From DASRFR01 sp035651455 (lineage in GTDB: Bacteria > Acidobacteriota > Terriglobia > Terriglobales > Acidobacteriaceae), in the NCBI GenBank assembly GCA_035651455.1, contig DASRFR010000058.1:558001-622000 (forward strand): a DNA stretch of 64,000 nucleotides. Direction: 5' to 3'. This document shows, piece after piece, positions 18,623 to 27,272 of the stretch. The stretch's first letter is position 1. Each line of letters opens with the position of its first letter. A program made the translations under genes and the position numbers. The notes beneath the pieces are model-generated. The model was not told where the DNA came from, searched no databases, and saw nothing but the letters and a program-made list of their open reading frames with translations.

Positions 18623-18638
18623 TGGCCAATTGTGAGCG
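18623..18638. promoter_or_regulatory. Crp-type palindrome TGGCCAATTGTGAGCG (one mismatch)
   Basis: TGNNCA-N4-TGNNCA with the last base changed, 73 bp upstream of the GTG start of the Crp/Fnr gene at 18711; possible autoregulation. Confidence 0.45.
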
Positions 18639-18710
18639 TTACAGACCAGTTTAAATCTGTCACTTTCTCCATAATTGACACTGACTGCACTTCCGTCAGG
18701 ACGGCCTCTC

Positions 18711-19529
18711 GTGTCAAACAAAATCGCGACCGCAAAGAAAAACGATTTCAATCCGCGAACCTTTTTGTCAACCATTGGCAACGGAAGAGAAATGGTGTCA
18801 TTTGGAAAGAAGAGCACGATCTTCGCTCAAGGCGACGCGACGGATGGACTGTTTTTCATCCAAGAGGGAAAGGTACAACTCAGCGTTGTCTCGGAAGCTG
18901 GGAAGGAAGCAACTCTGGGCATCTTGAGCGAAGGCGACTTCTTTGGAGAAGGTGGCTTGGGTGGCCAGTTCACACGCCCGTCATCTGCGATAGCGCTAAC
19001 CGACTGCATCCTGCTGCATGTTGAGAAGAAGGCAATGATGCACGCAATGAGCATGGAGCCAAAATTGTCGGCTATGTTCACGAAGCTTTTGGTGAAGCGG
19101 AATATTCGGTACCAGGACGATTTGGTCGATCAACTTTTCAACTCTAGCGAAAGGCGACTGGCGCGAGTTCTTCTACTGATGGCGCACTTCGGAAACGAGG
19201 GCGTATCAGAAATGTCCATCCCGAGACTGAGTCAGGAGACCCTGGCAGAGATGGTCGGGACTACGCGTTCGCGAGTCTGTTTCTTCATGAACCGATTCAG
19301 AAAGCTCGGCTTCATTCATTACGACGTTGGAGACAACTTGCATGTTCGCAGTTCATTGCTGAACGTCGTTCTTCAGGATGAGGACGGAGAATCCACAGCT
19401 TTGGCAGCGAGGAATCCCACTTCATCCACAAAGAAGGTTTCAGAACCGCCTCCAGAACACGGTAGGTTGCTCGACCGTGATCGTGCCAGGCGACCCACCC
19501 TGCCCGGAGCCGAAGGCCGCCGTAAATAA
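18711..19529 (+). CDS. Crp/Fnr family transcription regulator, paralogue 1
   Basis: 272 aa from the GTG at 18711. N-terminal cyclic-nucleotide-binding fold (IFAQGDATDGLFFIQEGKV, FFGEGGLGGQ), dimer helix (NIRYQDDLVDQLFNSSERRL) and C-terminal winged helix (SQETLAEMVGTTRSRVCFFM, NRFRKLGFIHY). No Cys cluster for an Fnr-type iron-sulfur centre. The C terminus carries an extra basic, Pro-rich tail of about 45 residues, also found on the paralogue at 63165. Recognition helix TTRSRVCFFMNRFRK is shared with the other paralogues, so they should bind similar DNA. A near-consensus palindrome lies upstream. Confidence 0.93.
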   Translation: MSNKIATAKKNDFNPRTFLSTIGNGREMVSFGKKSTIFAQGDATDGLFFIQEGKVQLSVVSEAGKEATLGILSEGDFFGEGGLGGQFTRPSSAIALTDCILLHVEKKAMMHAMSMEPKLSAMFTKLLVKRNIRYQDDLVDQLFNSSERRLARVLLLMAHFGNEGVSEMSIPRLSQETLAEMVGTTRSRVCFFMNRFRKLGFIHYDVGDNLHVRSSLLNVVLQDEDGESTALAARNPTSSTKKVSEPPPEHGRLLDRDRARRPTLPGAEGRRK

Positions 19530-19680
19530 AGTGCTCTTTTCTATCACGCCCGTAAGGCCGTTACGGAGGGGATTAGCCTTGCAGAAGACCGGCTGGAATC
19601 TGTCACTAGTGTTGAGCGATCCCTGTTACGAGCCGTACAGCAGGCCCTCACAAATATGCAGCTCCACGCTGGAGGTTCAA

Positions 19681-19875
19681 ATGTGGATGACCAGGCTGAC
19701 GGAGCGGAAGTTCGACTTAAGATCGCCGGAACTGCGCGCTAACATCCTGCAGTCTTGCTCCGACCTCTCAGTGATGGAGATGAAGAAGGACCAGGTTCGC
19801 TGGCAAGTGGTGCTAAACGGACTAGACCAGCTAAAGGCTGTCGGGCAGACCGTCGCGACCGCCCCCGCTCAATGA
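19681..19875 (+). pseudogene. C-terminal fragment of a zinc phospholipase C-like gene
   Basis: About 64 residues (MTRLTERKFDLRSPELRANI, then LQSCSDLSVMEMKKDQVRWQ) match the C terminus of the protein at 39602-40927 (LSDRKFDLTSPELRENILQF). The rest of that protein is absent here, and the frame upstream overlaps the Crp gene's end in another frame. It is best read as a leftover of a duplicated copy, lying between Crp paralogue 1 and the YihY gene. Confidence 0.65.
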
Positions 19876-19881
19876 TCTCCC

Positions 19882-20748
19882 GTGCGATTACTCCATTTCA
19901 AGAAGGCCGCGATCAAGGTGATTCATGGCATGGAAAAGAACCACACCATGGCGTTTGCCGCGGCGCTAGCCTACTACTTCGTTTTGGCTTTGTTCCCGTT
20001 TCTGATCTTTCTTTCCGTGGTTGTTGCCCGCCTTCCTCTTCCGGACTTTTTTAGCCAGGTCATGGGTTTGATTGCGCGCGTGGTCCCGCCTTCCAGTATG
20101 GGCCCGCTCAAGAATTTGATCAGGGATACGATTTTGTCTACTCACAGCCGCGTGCTGACTTTCGGCATTCTATTAACTCTCTGGTCGGCCTCGAGTGGGT
20201 TTACGGCTCTCATTGATGCCCTCAACGCTCCCTATCACGTATCTGAAACCAGGCGATATTGGAAGACGCGGAGTCTGGCTATCGGCCTGACGTTTTCGGT
20301 TGGATGTCTCCTTGTCGTCGCCCTCGCGCTACTACTTGTGGGACCTATCCTCACCGCAAGTCTGACCGAAGCATTCGGAATGAGAGCTTTCTGGCCGGGG
20401 CTTCGATGGGCGTTAGCCATTGCGTGCATGGTTGTCGCTGTTGAACTTCTTTATTTCGTTGCGCCGAATGTGAAGTGCAGATTTGTGAGCACGCTGCCCG
20501 GAGCTTTGATCGCGGTCGGTGGCTGGATTGGGCTGTCGGACCTGCTCGGAATCTATTTCCGGTACTTTTCCAGCTACAGCCGCGGCTACGGCAGCCTGGG
20601 AGTGGCGCTCGCATTTAGTATCTGGCTTTACTGGACGGGATTCCTAGTTTTGGTCGGGGCCCAATTCAACGCAGAACTGCTGCAGCAAGCCAAGGGAGGA
20701 TCGGCCGCTGAAGCCAGACGATTCGCGAAGCCTGACTTGGCCGCGTAA
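19882..20748 (+). CDS. YihY/virulence factor BrkB family membrane protein
   Basis: 288 aa, GTG start at 19882. It has the family's six membrane segments, the MAFAAALAYYFVLALFPFLIF first helix with conserved aromatic residues, the WSASSGFTALIDALN motif and the SYSRGYGSLGVALAFSIWLYW C-terminal region (in overlapping parts). The old name ribonuclease BN is wrong for this family; it is an integral inner membrane protein of uncertain function. A second copy is at 54642-55547, again beside Crp/Fnr and histidine kinase genes. Confidence 0.92.
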   Translation: MRLLHFKKAAIKVIHGMEKNHTMAFAAALAYYFVLALFPFLIFLSVVVARLPLPDFFSQVMGLIARVVPPSSMGPLKNLIRDTILSTHSRVLTFGILLTLWSASSGFTALIDALNAPYHVSETRRYWKTRSLAIGLTFSVGCLLVVALALLLVGPILTASLTEAFGMRAFWPGLRWALAIACMVVAVELLYFVAPNVKCRFVSTLPGALIAVGGWIGLSDLLGIYFRYFSSYSRGYGSLGVALAFSIWLYWTGFLVLVGAQFNAELLQQAKGGSAAEARRFAKPDLAA

Positions 20749-20767
20749 AGGGAGGGAATGGGGAAAT

Positions 20768-20941
20768 ATGGAGGCTCAAGAGTGGACAGTGAGACAGCTA
20801 ATAGAGACATTGAAAAAGTTTCCACCAGAGGCAAAGGTTTTCTACGAGATGGGGCCAAATGGCGCGGGAACAATTGGAAAGGCGCAATACGTGAAAGCCC
20901 GCGGCGATGACGATGAGTTGGGAGTACTGCTAGACCGATAG
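20768..20941 (+). CDS. Small hypothetical protein (57 aa)
   Basis: 57 aa, ATG at 20768, preceded by GGAGGG and GGGGAA. It reads MEAQEWTVRQLIETLKKFPP, then EAKVFYEMGPNGAG, and ends ELGVLLDR. The composition is that of a real cytoplasmic protein, with an amphipathic helix and short strands; no family recognised. It sits 19 bp after the YihY gene and 200 bp before Crp paralogue 2, probably in the YihY transcript. Confidence 0.6.
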   Translation: MEAQEWTVRQLIETLKKFPPEAKVFYEMGPNGAGTIGKAQYVKARGDDDELGVLLDR

Positions 20942-21074
20942 GTTTGCCCGATGGAATCGGCAAACTCAGTTTGTCGTTTGCCGAGTTTCGTTTCCACGGC
21001 CTCAGCCCGACAGTTTCCGGCCTCGGTGTGGCTCGGTGCGATGGGCACCTGTGAACCGGGCCGTCGTAGAATGC

Positions 21075-21090
21075 TGAGCAATATTGACCA
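21075..21090. promoter_or_regulatory. Crp-type palindrome TGAGCAATATTGACCA
   Basis: Full match to TGNNCA-N4-TGNNCA, 53 bp upstream of the ATG of Crp paralogue 2; a position typical for an operator or activator site. Confidence 0.65.
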
Positions 21091-21142
21091 TCGTCATCGC
21101 CCGTCGGGTGGTCAAATTGATTCGACCAAGGGTCGTAGGCCA

Positions 21143-21799
21143 ATGGCCAAGCAAAGACGCCCTTTCAACCCGAAAAGCTTCCTCTCGACCGTCGGCACCG
21201 GCCGAACCTTGGTCTCCTTCCGTAAGGGACAAACGATCTTTGCTCAGGGTGATCCGGCTGATTCTTTATTTGTCATTCAAAAGGGACAGGTGAAAGTCAG
21301 CGTGAGGTCACAATCCGGAAAAGAAGCAATCCTCGACATCTTGAGTGACGCTGATTTTATTGGCAAAGATTCAGTAGCCGGTCAGTCTGCACGTACGGGA
21401 TCCGCCAGCGCAATAACAGATTGTAGTCTCCTCCGAATCTCAAAGAAAAACATGATGCTCGCCCTGGCAGGGCAGGTGAAGCTGGCAAACGTGTTTTGGG
21501 CATACGTGCTGGCCAAAAATATTCGATACCAGCAGGATTTAGTTGACCAACATTGCAACTCCAGCGAGAAAAGGCTGGCGCATATCCTGTTGCAGCTCGC
21601 CCACTATGATGGACATGGAGGACCTGAAACCACAGTTCCGACAATCAGCCATGAGACGCTGGCAGAAATGGTGGGAACCACACGATCGCGTGTTTGCTTT
21701 TTCATGAAGAGGTTCAAGGAATCGGGATTCATCTATTACGAGCACAAAAGTAAGCTGTTACGAGTTCATCGAACCCTTCTGGCTTTCTGTGCTCAATAG
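21143..21799 (+). CDS. Crp/Fnr family transcription regulator, paralogue 2
   Basis: 218 aa from the ATG at 21143 (MAKQRRPFNPKSFLSTVG). Cyclic-nucleotide-binding fold (IFAQGDPADSLFVIQKGQV), dimer helix and winged helix (SHETLAEMVGTTRSRVCFFM). The most diverged of the set: DIDSDADFIGKDSVAG-type changes replace the usual FFGEG segment with FIGKD, and QHCNSSEKRL replaces QLFNSSEKRL. Altered ligand pocket but kept recognition helix suggest a different signal acting on the same DNA sites. A perfect palindrome is 53 bp upstream. Confidence 0.92.
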   Translation: MAKQRRPFNPKSFLSTVGTGRTLVSFRKGQTIFAQGDPADSLFVIQKGQVKVSVRSQSGKEAILDILSDADFIGKDSVAGQSARTGSASAITDCSLLRISKKNMMLALAGQVKLANVFWAYVLAKNIRYQQDLVDQHCNSSEKRLAHILLQLAHYDGHGGPETTVPTISHETLAEMVGTTRSRVCFFMKRFKESGFIYYEHKSKLLRVHRTLLAFCAQ

Positions 21800-21858
21800 C
21801 TTTCCGCTGCTTGGAACCGAGCGTTACGAGTGCACACCAGGCACGGCAATATCTTTTT

Positions 21859-22650
21859 TCAGGCCGCTGCGGACGCACAGACTACCCCATGAGTTTCCAA
21901 CGGAATGGATCGAGTCCGCCCATCGAGCGGAACGGTTGCGCGCATGCTGGTCCCGCGAGCATCGGATTCTATCTCCAGCTTCCCGTTTAGTTCCCGCAAT
22001 CGCTCGCGCATCCCGGCTAGACCGACCCCCGATTTCGGGCTGATTCCTTGAAGCAACCGCAGGAGCTCCTTTGGTATGCCGTTGCCGAAATCGCGGACCT
22101 CGAGAATCACGGCGTCGCCCTGATGTAGAAGATGGATGATCGCCTCCGACGCGCCGGAGTGACGGTGTACATTAGTCAAGCTCTCCTGCAGCACACGGAA
22201 CAGAGTGATCTCCACGCTCTTTGGCAAACGCTCATGCGGAGTCACAATATCCGCTCTTACGTTAATTCCGCTTCGCTTGGCGAACCCTTCGATATACCAC
22301 TCGGCCGCGCAAGCAAATCCCACCTCGTCCAACAATGGAGGATGCAGCAGATACGACATGGTTCGAATTTCTTCGATGGCCTGATCAGCCAGTTGCACGA
22401 CGTCGGACACCATTGCCAGTGCAGCCGGAACTTCCCTGCAGGTCTCCTGCAATAGCGACGCACTTATTTTCAGCGCAGTCAGTGTCTGGCCGGTGCTATC
22501 GTGTAAATCGCGGGCTAATTTTCGCCTCTCCTCATCCTGCACTTTAAGCAGACGCTGACTGAGTGTCTGCAGTTCTGCCGTACGTTCCGCAGTCAGTGCT
22601 TCAAGTTCTGTGTAGGCATGTGACAACCTAAAATGCTTGGCAATCCACAT
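21859..22650 (-). CDS. Cytoplasmic sensor histidine kinase (HisKA_3/NarL-type), copy 1
   Basis: 263 aa from the ATG at 22650, preceded by AGGAGG. A short N-terminal coiled coil (LEALTAERTAELQTLSQRLL) leads to the HisKA_3 phospho-acceptor box ARDLHDSTGQTL and a HATPase domain (LQESLTNVHRHSGAS, VRDFGNGIP, GVGLAGMRERL). There is no membrane segment or sensor domain, so the input must come through a partner. No LuxR-type response regulator is adjacent. A close paralogue is at 55749. A perfect Crp-type palindrome lies 86 bp upstream. Confidence 0.93.
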   Translation of the reverse strand: MWIAKHFRLSHAYTELEALTAERTAELQTLSQRLLKVQDEERRKLARDLHDSTGQTLTALKISASLLQETCREVPAALAMVSDVVQLADQAIEEIRTMSYLLHPPLLDEVGFACAAEWYIEGFAKRSGINVRADIVTPHERLPKSVEITLFRVLQESLTNVHRHSGASEAIIHLLHQGDAVILEVRDFGNGIPKELLRLLQGISPKSGVGLAGMRERLRELNGKLEIESDARGTSMRATVPLDGRTRSIPLETHGVVCASAAA

Positions 22651-22735
22651 AAGTCCTCCTGGGAGCGGCAAGGGGAAATGCGAATAATCCCTTCTGTCTA
22701 GTGTCCTCATTCTGCCACTTTGGGAATCATGACGC

Positions 22736-22751
22736 TGCTCACAATTGCACA
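22736..22751. promoter_or_regulatory. Crp-type palindrome TGCTCACAATTGCACA
   Basis: Full match, 86 bp upstream of histidine kinase copy 1. The kinase copy 2 has an almost identical site (56691). Confidence 0.65.
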
Positions 22752-22903
22752 TGTCACAACTCTAGGCTGTCGCTCGGAGATCAATGCACAAGTGGGGATG
22801 AAATTGGGACGAACCCACACTTTCGCAACCGAATGGCTACTGCGGCTGCGCGTTTATTTGCAGAGTGTACAAAAGTGAGCAGCACGGAAGGTTTCGCCAG
22901 ACC

Positions 22904-22919
22904 TGGTCACAATTGAACT
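22904..22919. promoter_or_regulatory. Crp-type palindrome TGGTCACAATTGAACT (one mismatch)
   Basis: Lies 62 bp upstream of the AsmA-like gene. Confidence 0.5.
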
Positions 22920-22980
22920 GTTTAGCGGCGACGTTTTATAGCATGCTGTTGGAAACCGGTTTGTACTTCTAAGGCTCGAC

Positions 22981-24327
22981 ATGATCATCCGTCGTAGGAC
23001 AACTCTAATCGTTGCGGGCATCACCGCGACACTCTTCCTTGCGCTGACTTTGGCGGTCCCCGCTCTCATTAACATGGATCTCTACCGGCCCCAATTAATC
23101 TCCTATCTCCAAGCGAAAACTGGAAAGAAAGTTGAACTCGCAGGGCTGGCGCTTACATTTTTTCCTGTAACGATTCACGTTGACCATATCGGCATTAGGA
23201 ACCCTCCGATATTTCCAGCTGGCTATGTTCTCCAGGTGGCGCGGATCGATGCCGAACTTAGCCTCGGAGCGCTCCTGCACCGGCGCGTGGTTATTAAGTC
23301 CCTCGTAGTCGAAGACGCAGTCTTGAACCTCACTTCGGATCCCGACGGCCCGTGGAACTTTGAAAATCCTCAATCAAGAGTTGAGGTGAATGATGTTCCT
23401 CTCGCTCCTATTTCGATTCTGAACATTAAACGCGCAACCGTGATTGCGTCGAATCTCCTGCCCTCCGATTCGGCCGGTCCCATTTTCTTCGAAGCTCACG
23501 AGATCTCCTGCGAACTGGAACAAGTGAACCTGGCGGGGATTATCAATCCTTCTTCTGCCTCGATGGACGGCCAGGGCAGGCTAAAGGCAGATCTTCTGCG
23601 CTTCGGCGCTATCGAGGCAAGAAATCTCAATTCCAAACTACGGTTGGAGTCGCGGCATGTTCTCTTCACGGATGTCAAAGCGGAAGAAGTGTATGGCGGG
23701 AGTGCCGCGGGTGACCTCTCCTTCGATTTGTCGGGGAAGAACGCAAAGTTCAAGATCAATGCCCGATTGAGCGGAATCAATGTGGCCCAACTTCTGGCAG
23801 CCTTCCCGAGCGGCGGTGGAAAGATGACCGGGAAGATGGAAGGAGACGTAAAACTAACGGGAGAGATCGCGCACTCGCTCCGCCCCTTGGCGGGAATGTA
23901 TGGAACTGGACACCTGACAGTGCGCAACGGACAGCTGCCCAGTCTAAAGCTGAACGCGAATTTGATGAAACTGGCGCACTTCAACGATCTTGGGCCGGCG
24001 AAAGATGATCCGTCCTCGTTTAAGCTGATCACCACCGACCTGGAACTGGAGAATCAGCGGATTTCGAGCAGGCTGATTGACCTTGACGGCTACGGAGTCG
24101 ACGTCGATGGCTCGGGCAGCGTGAGCGTTTCAGGCTCTGACGATTTGAATTACCGCGGTTTGGCGGAGATTACAAGTAAGGAAAGCTTCTTCACCAACAC
24201 CATGGCTCGGCTGGCCGGAGCGAGTTTAAAAGACGGTAAGTTGCAGTTTCCTTTTCGGATCGGCGGAACGATTGATAGCCCCCTATTCTCCAAGGTTAAG
24301 GGAGATAAGGAGGTAGACGCTCGGTGA
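22981..24327 (+). CDS. AsmA family protein
   Basis: 448 aa. An N-terminal membrane anchor (TTLIVAGITATLFLALTLAV) precedes a long beta-rich periplasmic part typical of AsmA/YhdP-like bridge proteins (LVVEDAVLNLTSDPDGPWNF, then the C-terminal GDLSFDLSGKNAKFKINARL and LKDGKLQFPFRIGGTIDSPL). These proteins are thought to move phospholipid between inner and outer membrane. It is shorter than E. coli AsmA (617 aa) but ends with the usual motif, so it is complete. A Crp-type palindrome is 62 bp upstream. Confidence 0.85.
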   Translation: MIIRRRTTLIVAGITATLFLALTLAVPALINMDLYRPQLISYLQAKTGKKVELAGLALTFFPVTIHVDHIGIRNPPIFPAGYVLQVARIDAELSLGALLHRRVVIKSLVVEDAVLNLTSDPDGPWNFENPQSRVEVNDVPLAPISILNIKRATVIASNLLPSDSAGPIFFEAHEISCELEQVNLAGIINPSSASMDGQGRLKADLLRFGAIEARNLNSKLRLESRHVLFTDVKAEEVYGGSAAGDLSFDLSGKNAKFKINARLSGINVAQLLAAFPSGGGKMTGKMEGDVKLTGEIAHSLRPLAGMYGTGHLTVRNGQLPSLKLNANLMKLAHFNDLGPAKDDPSSFKLITTDLELENQRISSRLIDLDGYGVDVDGSGSVSVSGSDDLNYRGLAEITSKESFFTNTMARLAGASLKDGKLQFPFRIGGTIDSPLFSKVKGDKEVDAR

Positions 24328-24660
24328 GTGCCAGAGAGAACCGTTCTCTGGGCGTGCAATCCTCGTTCAAGCCTATAGACACCACCAACATCATTCTTCA
24401 AATTCTTGGGCTGGCTTAGTAAAGCCTCCGCCAGCCTGCGCAGCAGAGGTGGCCCGCCGCGGGAGCGATCTTTCTTCTCCGCGCGGATGCGAAGGACGGA
24501 TTACTGCAGAAGGGGACGAGGCAACCGCATTCCTGCTTACCCGACATGTTCAGCAGCAAGGCCGCGCCTCCCGAGCATTGCCTAGCACCCCCATTGACAC
24601 ACTCCGTTCATGGCTCTTCTTGGTGAAATATCGCACTGCACTCTCTGTCCCCTTATCCGA

Positions 24661-24702
24661 AGCAAAACAAAACGTCCCAGAATCAAAAGAGTTCTGGGAC
24701 GT
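24661..24702 (-). terminator. Rho-independent terminator for the leftward zinc-ribbon/repeat-protein operon
   Basis: ACGTCCCAGAA / TTCTGGGACGT, an 11-bp perfect stem with a 9-nt loop. Read on the minus strand the stem is followed by TTTTGTTTTG, a good T-tract. It lies about 340 bp past the end of the leftward gene at 25041. Confidence 0.6.
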
Positions 24703-24768
24703 AAGTTTGAACAGGCCCTCCCCCGAAGGCTGCTCATAATCAGTATGCCGACATTGGCAATGAGCGTC

Positions 24769-24784
24769 TGTTCAAAGTTGCACA
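24769..24784. promoter_or_regulatory. Crp-type palindrome TGTTCAAAGTTGCACA
   Basis: Full match to TGNNCA-N4-TGNNCA but without a gene start nearby; either chance or marking an unseen small transcript. Confidence 0.3.
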
Positions 24785-25040
24785 GCTATTGAAAGGTTTT
24801 CATTGCTCGCCTCTGGACTTAGCGGCCCGCCCGTTTTGCGGCGGCCTGAACTATTCCTTGCGCGTCTCTGGGATGATTAGCAGCTAAGTGCTACGTTGTG
24901 CTGTGTCTTTAGCAACGCGAGAATCGTGGGTGGAAATCGTGGGTTCAAATCCGGTACTGTGTGCTGATGCCAACTGGCCGGATTTGACCGAAAACTAGTC
25001 GATAAGCTTCCAAGCCCTTTCGAGCCTCTACGTGGGCACA

Positions 25041-25238
25041 CTAGGGCAATGCCGCGCTCGCAGTGGCGGGCTTGGCACGCTTGCTGTCACGGATCTGCTC
25101 AGTACTAAACTCGCGACCGCAAACGCTGCAGCGCCAAGCGGAGGATACGGCTCGAGCGATACCTGGTACTGATTGCTGACCCGTGCGCCTGGCTCTCACC
25201 AGTTCGCTACTGCAATGGGGACACTGTCGTTGAGTCAT
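25041..25238 (-). CDS. Small zinc-ribbon protein
   Basis: 65 aa. Two Cys pairs, CPHC near the N terminus and CSVC at about residues 37-40, form a four-Cys zinc ribbon. ATG at 25238, only 4 bp after the stop of the Cys-repeat protein, so the two are likely cotranscribed. Zinc ribbons also end the receiver proteins at 27495 and 62224 and the small proteins at 27273 and 28663; this one is a stand-alone version. Function unknown. Confidence 0.65.
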   Translation of the reverse strand: MTQRQCPHCSSELVRARRTGQQSVPGIARAVSSAWRCSVCGREFSTEQIRDSKRAKPATASAALP

Positions 25239-25242
25239 AAGG

Positions 25243-26136
25243 TCAATGGGAAGAAATTCCGCCCACCCTCTCAGAAGGAGCTAATTGTGGGTGGATCGTA
25301 TGAGTCTCCTGAAGTGTGAGTCGGGAAGGATCGCAATAGCCGTCCCCAGTCAGACAAGCTGTGTAATTCCGCTTGTGTTCGGCATCAGCCAGCGTCTTAG
25401 CTTCCGCTGGAGACAGCTTTGCATAGTTACAAGTTTCCTGGCCGTCCTGGCAGGACGCGAAGTTGCGATGTTCTTCAGCGGACGCAGTTTGTTTCGCTTC
25501 CTCGGGAGTCAGTTTGGAAGGATCGCATTGGTCCCAGCCATGTCCGCAATTCTGTGCGTTGCGCCTGTGTTCCGAAGCATACGCATCCCTGGCTTGCGTA
25601 GGAGTTAGCTGCGCCTGATCGCAAGTGCCAGAGCCGTTTTCACAGTCGGACGCATTAAGTTGTTGATTGGCGATATTCACGTCCGCGGTTTCCGCCGCTG
25701 TTAGTTTAGATCGATCGCAGGTGCCCGATCCATCTTTGCAGGCAGCCAGATTGCTTTGGCGCTGGGATGCGTCTATTTTGCGAATCTCAAGCAGAGTCAG
25801 TTTTGAGCGGTCACAGGATTGCATCCCGTCATTGCAGTCGGACACATTCTTCTGGTGATTGGCTAGAGCCAACGCGATAGTCTCCAGTTCAGTCAGCTTG
25901 GCAAGATCACAGGAAGAATAGCCATTCCTGCAATTCACAACATTGCGCCGGTGAGCGGCGAAAGCCACGTCGTCCAACTGCGCCGCACTCAACTTGGATC
26001 GGTCACATGACTCGCTGCCGGATTTGCAGGCATCCAGATTTCCCGAGAGGTCAAAGGCCTGACCGAATCCCAAGAGCGGCCAAAGACCTAACCACAAGGC
26101 TTGGCTCCAAACACATTTACGCAGATTACGTATCAT
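25243..26136 (-). CDS. Exported protein of eight 32-residue Cys-pair repeats
   Basis: 297 aa from the ATG at 26136, which gives an export signal (WSQALWLGLWPLLGFGQA). From residue 33 to near the end it consists of eight repeats with an exact 32-residue period, starting at Asn 33, 65, 97, 129, 161, 193, 225 and 257. Each carries C-x6-C at repeat positions 5 and 12 followed by D/N-x-(S/A)-(K/Q/R)-L-(T/S), as in CKDGSGTCDRSKLTAAE. Sixteen regularly placed Cys suggest one disulfide per repeat in a periplasmic solenoid. The DG...CDxSxLTxxE part recalls calcium loops but is not a standard EF-hand. No known family recognised. Confidence 0.8.
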   Translation of the reverse strand: MIRNLRKCVWSQALWLGLWPLLGFGQAFDLSGNLDACKSGSESCDRSKLSAAQLDDVAFAAHRRNVVNCRNGYSSCDLAKLTELETIALALANHQKNVSDCNDGMQSCDRSKLTLLEIRKIDASQRQSNLAACKDGSGTCDRSKLTAAETADVNIANQQLNASDCENGSGTCDQAQLTPTQARDAYASEHRRNAQNCGHGWDQCDPSKLTPEEAKQTASAEEHRNFASCQDGQETCNYAKLSPAEAKTLADAEHKRNYTACLTGDGYCDPSRLTLQETHTIHPQLAPSERVGGISSH

Positions 26137-26265
26137 AATGTTTTGCACCTTCAAACAGGTATTCGGCCGCCGACAAGGTCCCTTTTCTAAACGTAGTATT
26201 GCGCTGGCCGGAGCCCATGCAGGTTCCGGCCAGCCAAACGCTCTAGTTGTTAGGTCCTGACGCAA

Positions 26266-26982
26266 CTATTTCTTGTCGTCTTTTATTTCAGCGATCTTTG
26301 CTTGCTGGCCTGCTTCTGACACGGCTTTCAAGAACGCATCTGCGCTGCGCGGAGTCGCCGCTTTGCCCGAAAGGATGTTGCGAAACATCATGTGCTTGCC
26401 GTATATCGCGCGAGTGGAATCGTTATCCTGCTCCACGACTGCACCTTCTAGTGTCAGTCCGGCGAAGACGCCTTTCGAGCGCGAATAAGTCAGTACTTGA
26501 GTGTTCATCTTCCAGTCTGTTCCTGCGGAAGCATGACGTCCAACTGGGCCCGCCGCGACCGAACCTTCTCCCGTGAGTTCAAATTTGCTGGAAAGCAGGT
26601 GCTGGAAACCCTGATCGTTCATGATCAGCATGACTAGGTCCACGCCTTCCAGGCCGATCTGAAATCCCGCACTCCCGCCGCCGATCGAAACGAAAGCCGG
26701 TGCGCTCCAGCCTTCGGCCGTGCGGCACGTAGCCACTCCGCGTCCGTGCTTGCCTCCAAAAATGAAGCCGCCTTTGATCATATTGGGCACTACGAGCATG
26801 CACTTTGCGTTGCTCAATACCTCTTCCGGGATCCCTTTGTCCGGAGTCGCCATAATCGCGTGTAAAACGTCGACGGAGGAATCCAGCCGGGCGACTGAAT
26901 CTTCCCGCGCTGAGCTCGCCCACGCGAGGGTTCCAACCATTCCCATCGCACTCATCAACAACACTGCCAGTGTTTTCTTCAT
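26266..26982 (-). CDS. SYLF (Ysc84/DUF500) lipid-binding domain protein, secreted
   Basis: 238 aa with an N-terminal signal peptide (MKKTLAVLLMSAMGMVGTLA, then WASS). The SYLF domain is complete: IPEEVLSNAKCMLVVPNMIK, GGFIFGGKHGRGVATCR, SAPAFVSIGGGSAGFQIGLE and TYSRSKGVFAGLTLEGAVV. SYLF domains bind phosphoinositides in eukaryotes; the bacterial periplasmic members have no settled role. A Crp-type palindrome with one mismatch lies 135 bp upstream. Confidence 0.92.
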   Translation of the reverse strand: MKKTLAVLLMSAMGMVGTLAWASSAREDSVARLDSSVDVLHAIMATPDKGIPEEVLSNAKCMLVVPNMIKGGFIFGGKHGRGVATCRTAEGWSAPAFVSIGGGSAGFQIGLEGVDLVMLIMNDQGFQHLLSSKFELTGEGSVAAGPVGRHASAGTDWKMNTQVLTYSRSKGVFAGLTLEGAVVEQDNDSTRAIYGKHMMFRNILSGKAATPRSADAFLKAVSEAGQQAKIAEIKDDKK

Positions 26983-27116
26983 GGAAAGTTTTCCTTTAGG
27001 TTTGTACGGAACTAAGAGGAGAAAACTTCAGATATGCTGACTTAGCTCAGAGGACCTGAAAGAGAGAGGAAGTGCTTGTCTCAGGAACCATCATAAGCGC
27101 GCAATACCGGGATAGA

Positions 27117-27132
27117 TGGTCTGAATTGCTCA
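27117..27132. promoter_or_regulatory. Crp-type palindrome TGGTCTGAATTGCTCA (one mismatch)
   Basis: 135 bp upstream of the SYLF gene (leftward). Confidence 0.45.
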
Positions 27133-27193
27133 CTTTGCGGGCTTGAAAAGTCGCTCGTATCAATTCTGGCTGGAAATCACAATCTCCTTAAAT

Positions 27194-27209
27194 TGAGCAA
27201 TCTTGCACA
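27194..27209. promoter_or_regulatory. Crp-type palindrome TGAGCAATCTTGCACA
   Basis: Full match, 64 bp upstream of the rightward zinc-ribbon gene at 27273. Confidence 0.55.
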
Positions 27210-27272
27210 GAATCGGTGGGATGAGATGTGCCATGGTGGACATTGCAGAATCACTACGCTGGAGTTTCAACC

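Larger units (their letters stand above)
22651..22980. other. Divergent promoter region with two Crp-type palindromes
   Basis: 330 bp between the histidine kinase (left) and the AsmA-like gene (right); it carries the palindromes at 22736 and 22904, one placed for each gene. Confidence 0.5.
24328..25040. other. Long intergenic region with hairpin and one palindrome
   Basis: 713 bp between convergent genes. It holds an 11-bp perfect hairpin (24672-24702), a Crp-type palindrome (24769-24784) with no obvious target gene, and a duplicated AATCGTGGGT near 24920. No protein gene is convincing; an unrecognised small RNA downstream of the palindrome is possible. Confidence 0.4.

Noticed and set aside
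24905..24960. tRNA T-arm-like GTGGGTTCAAATCC
   Set aside because: Flanks do not pair, and no acceptor, D or anticodon arm is present.
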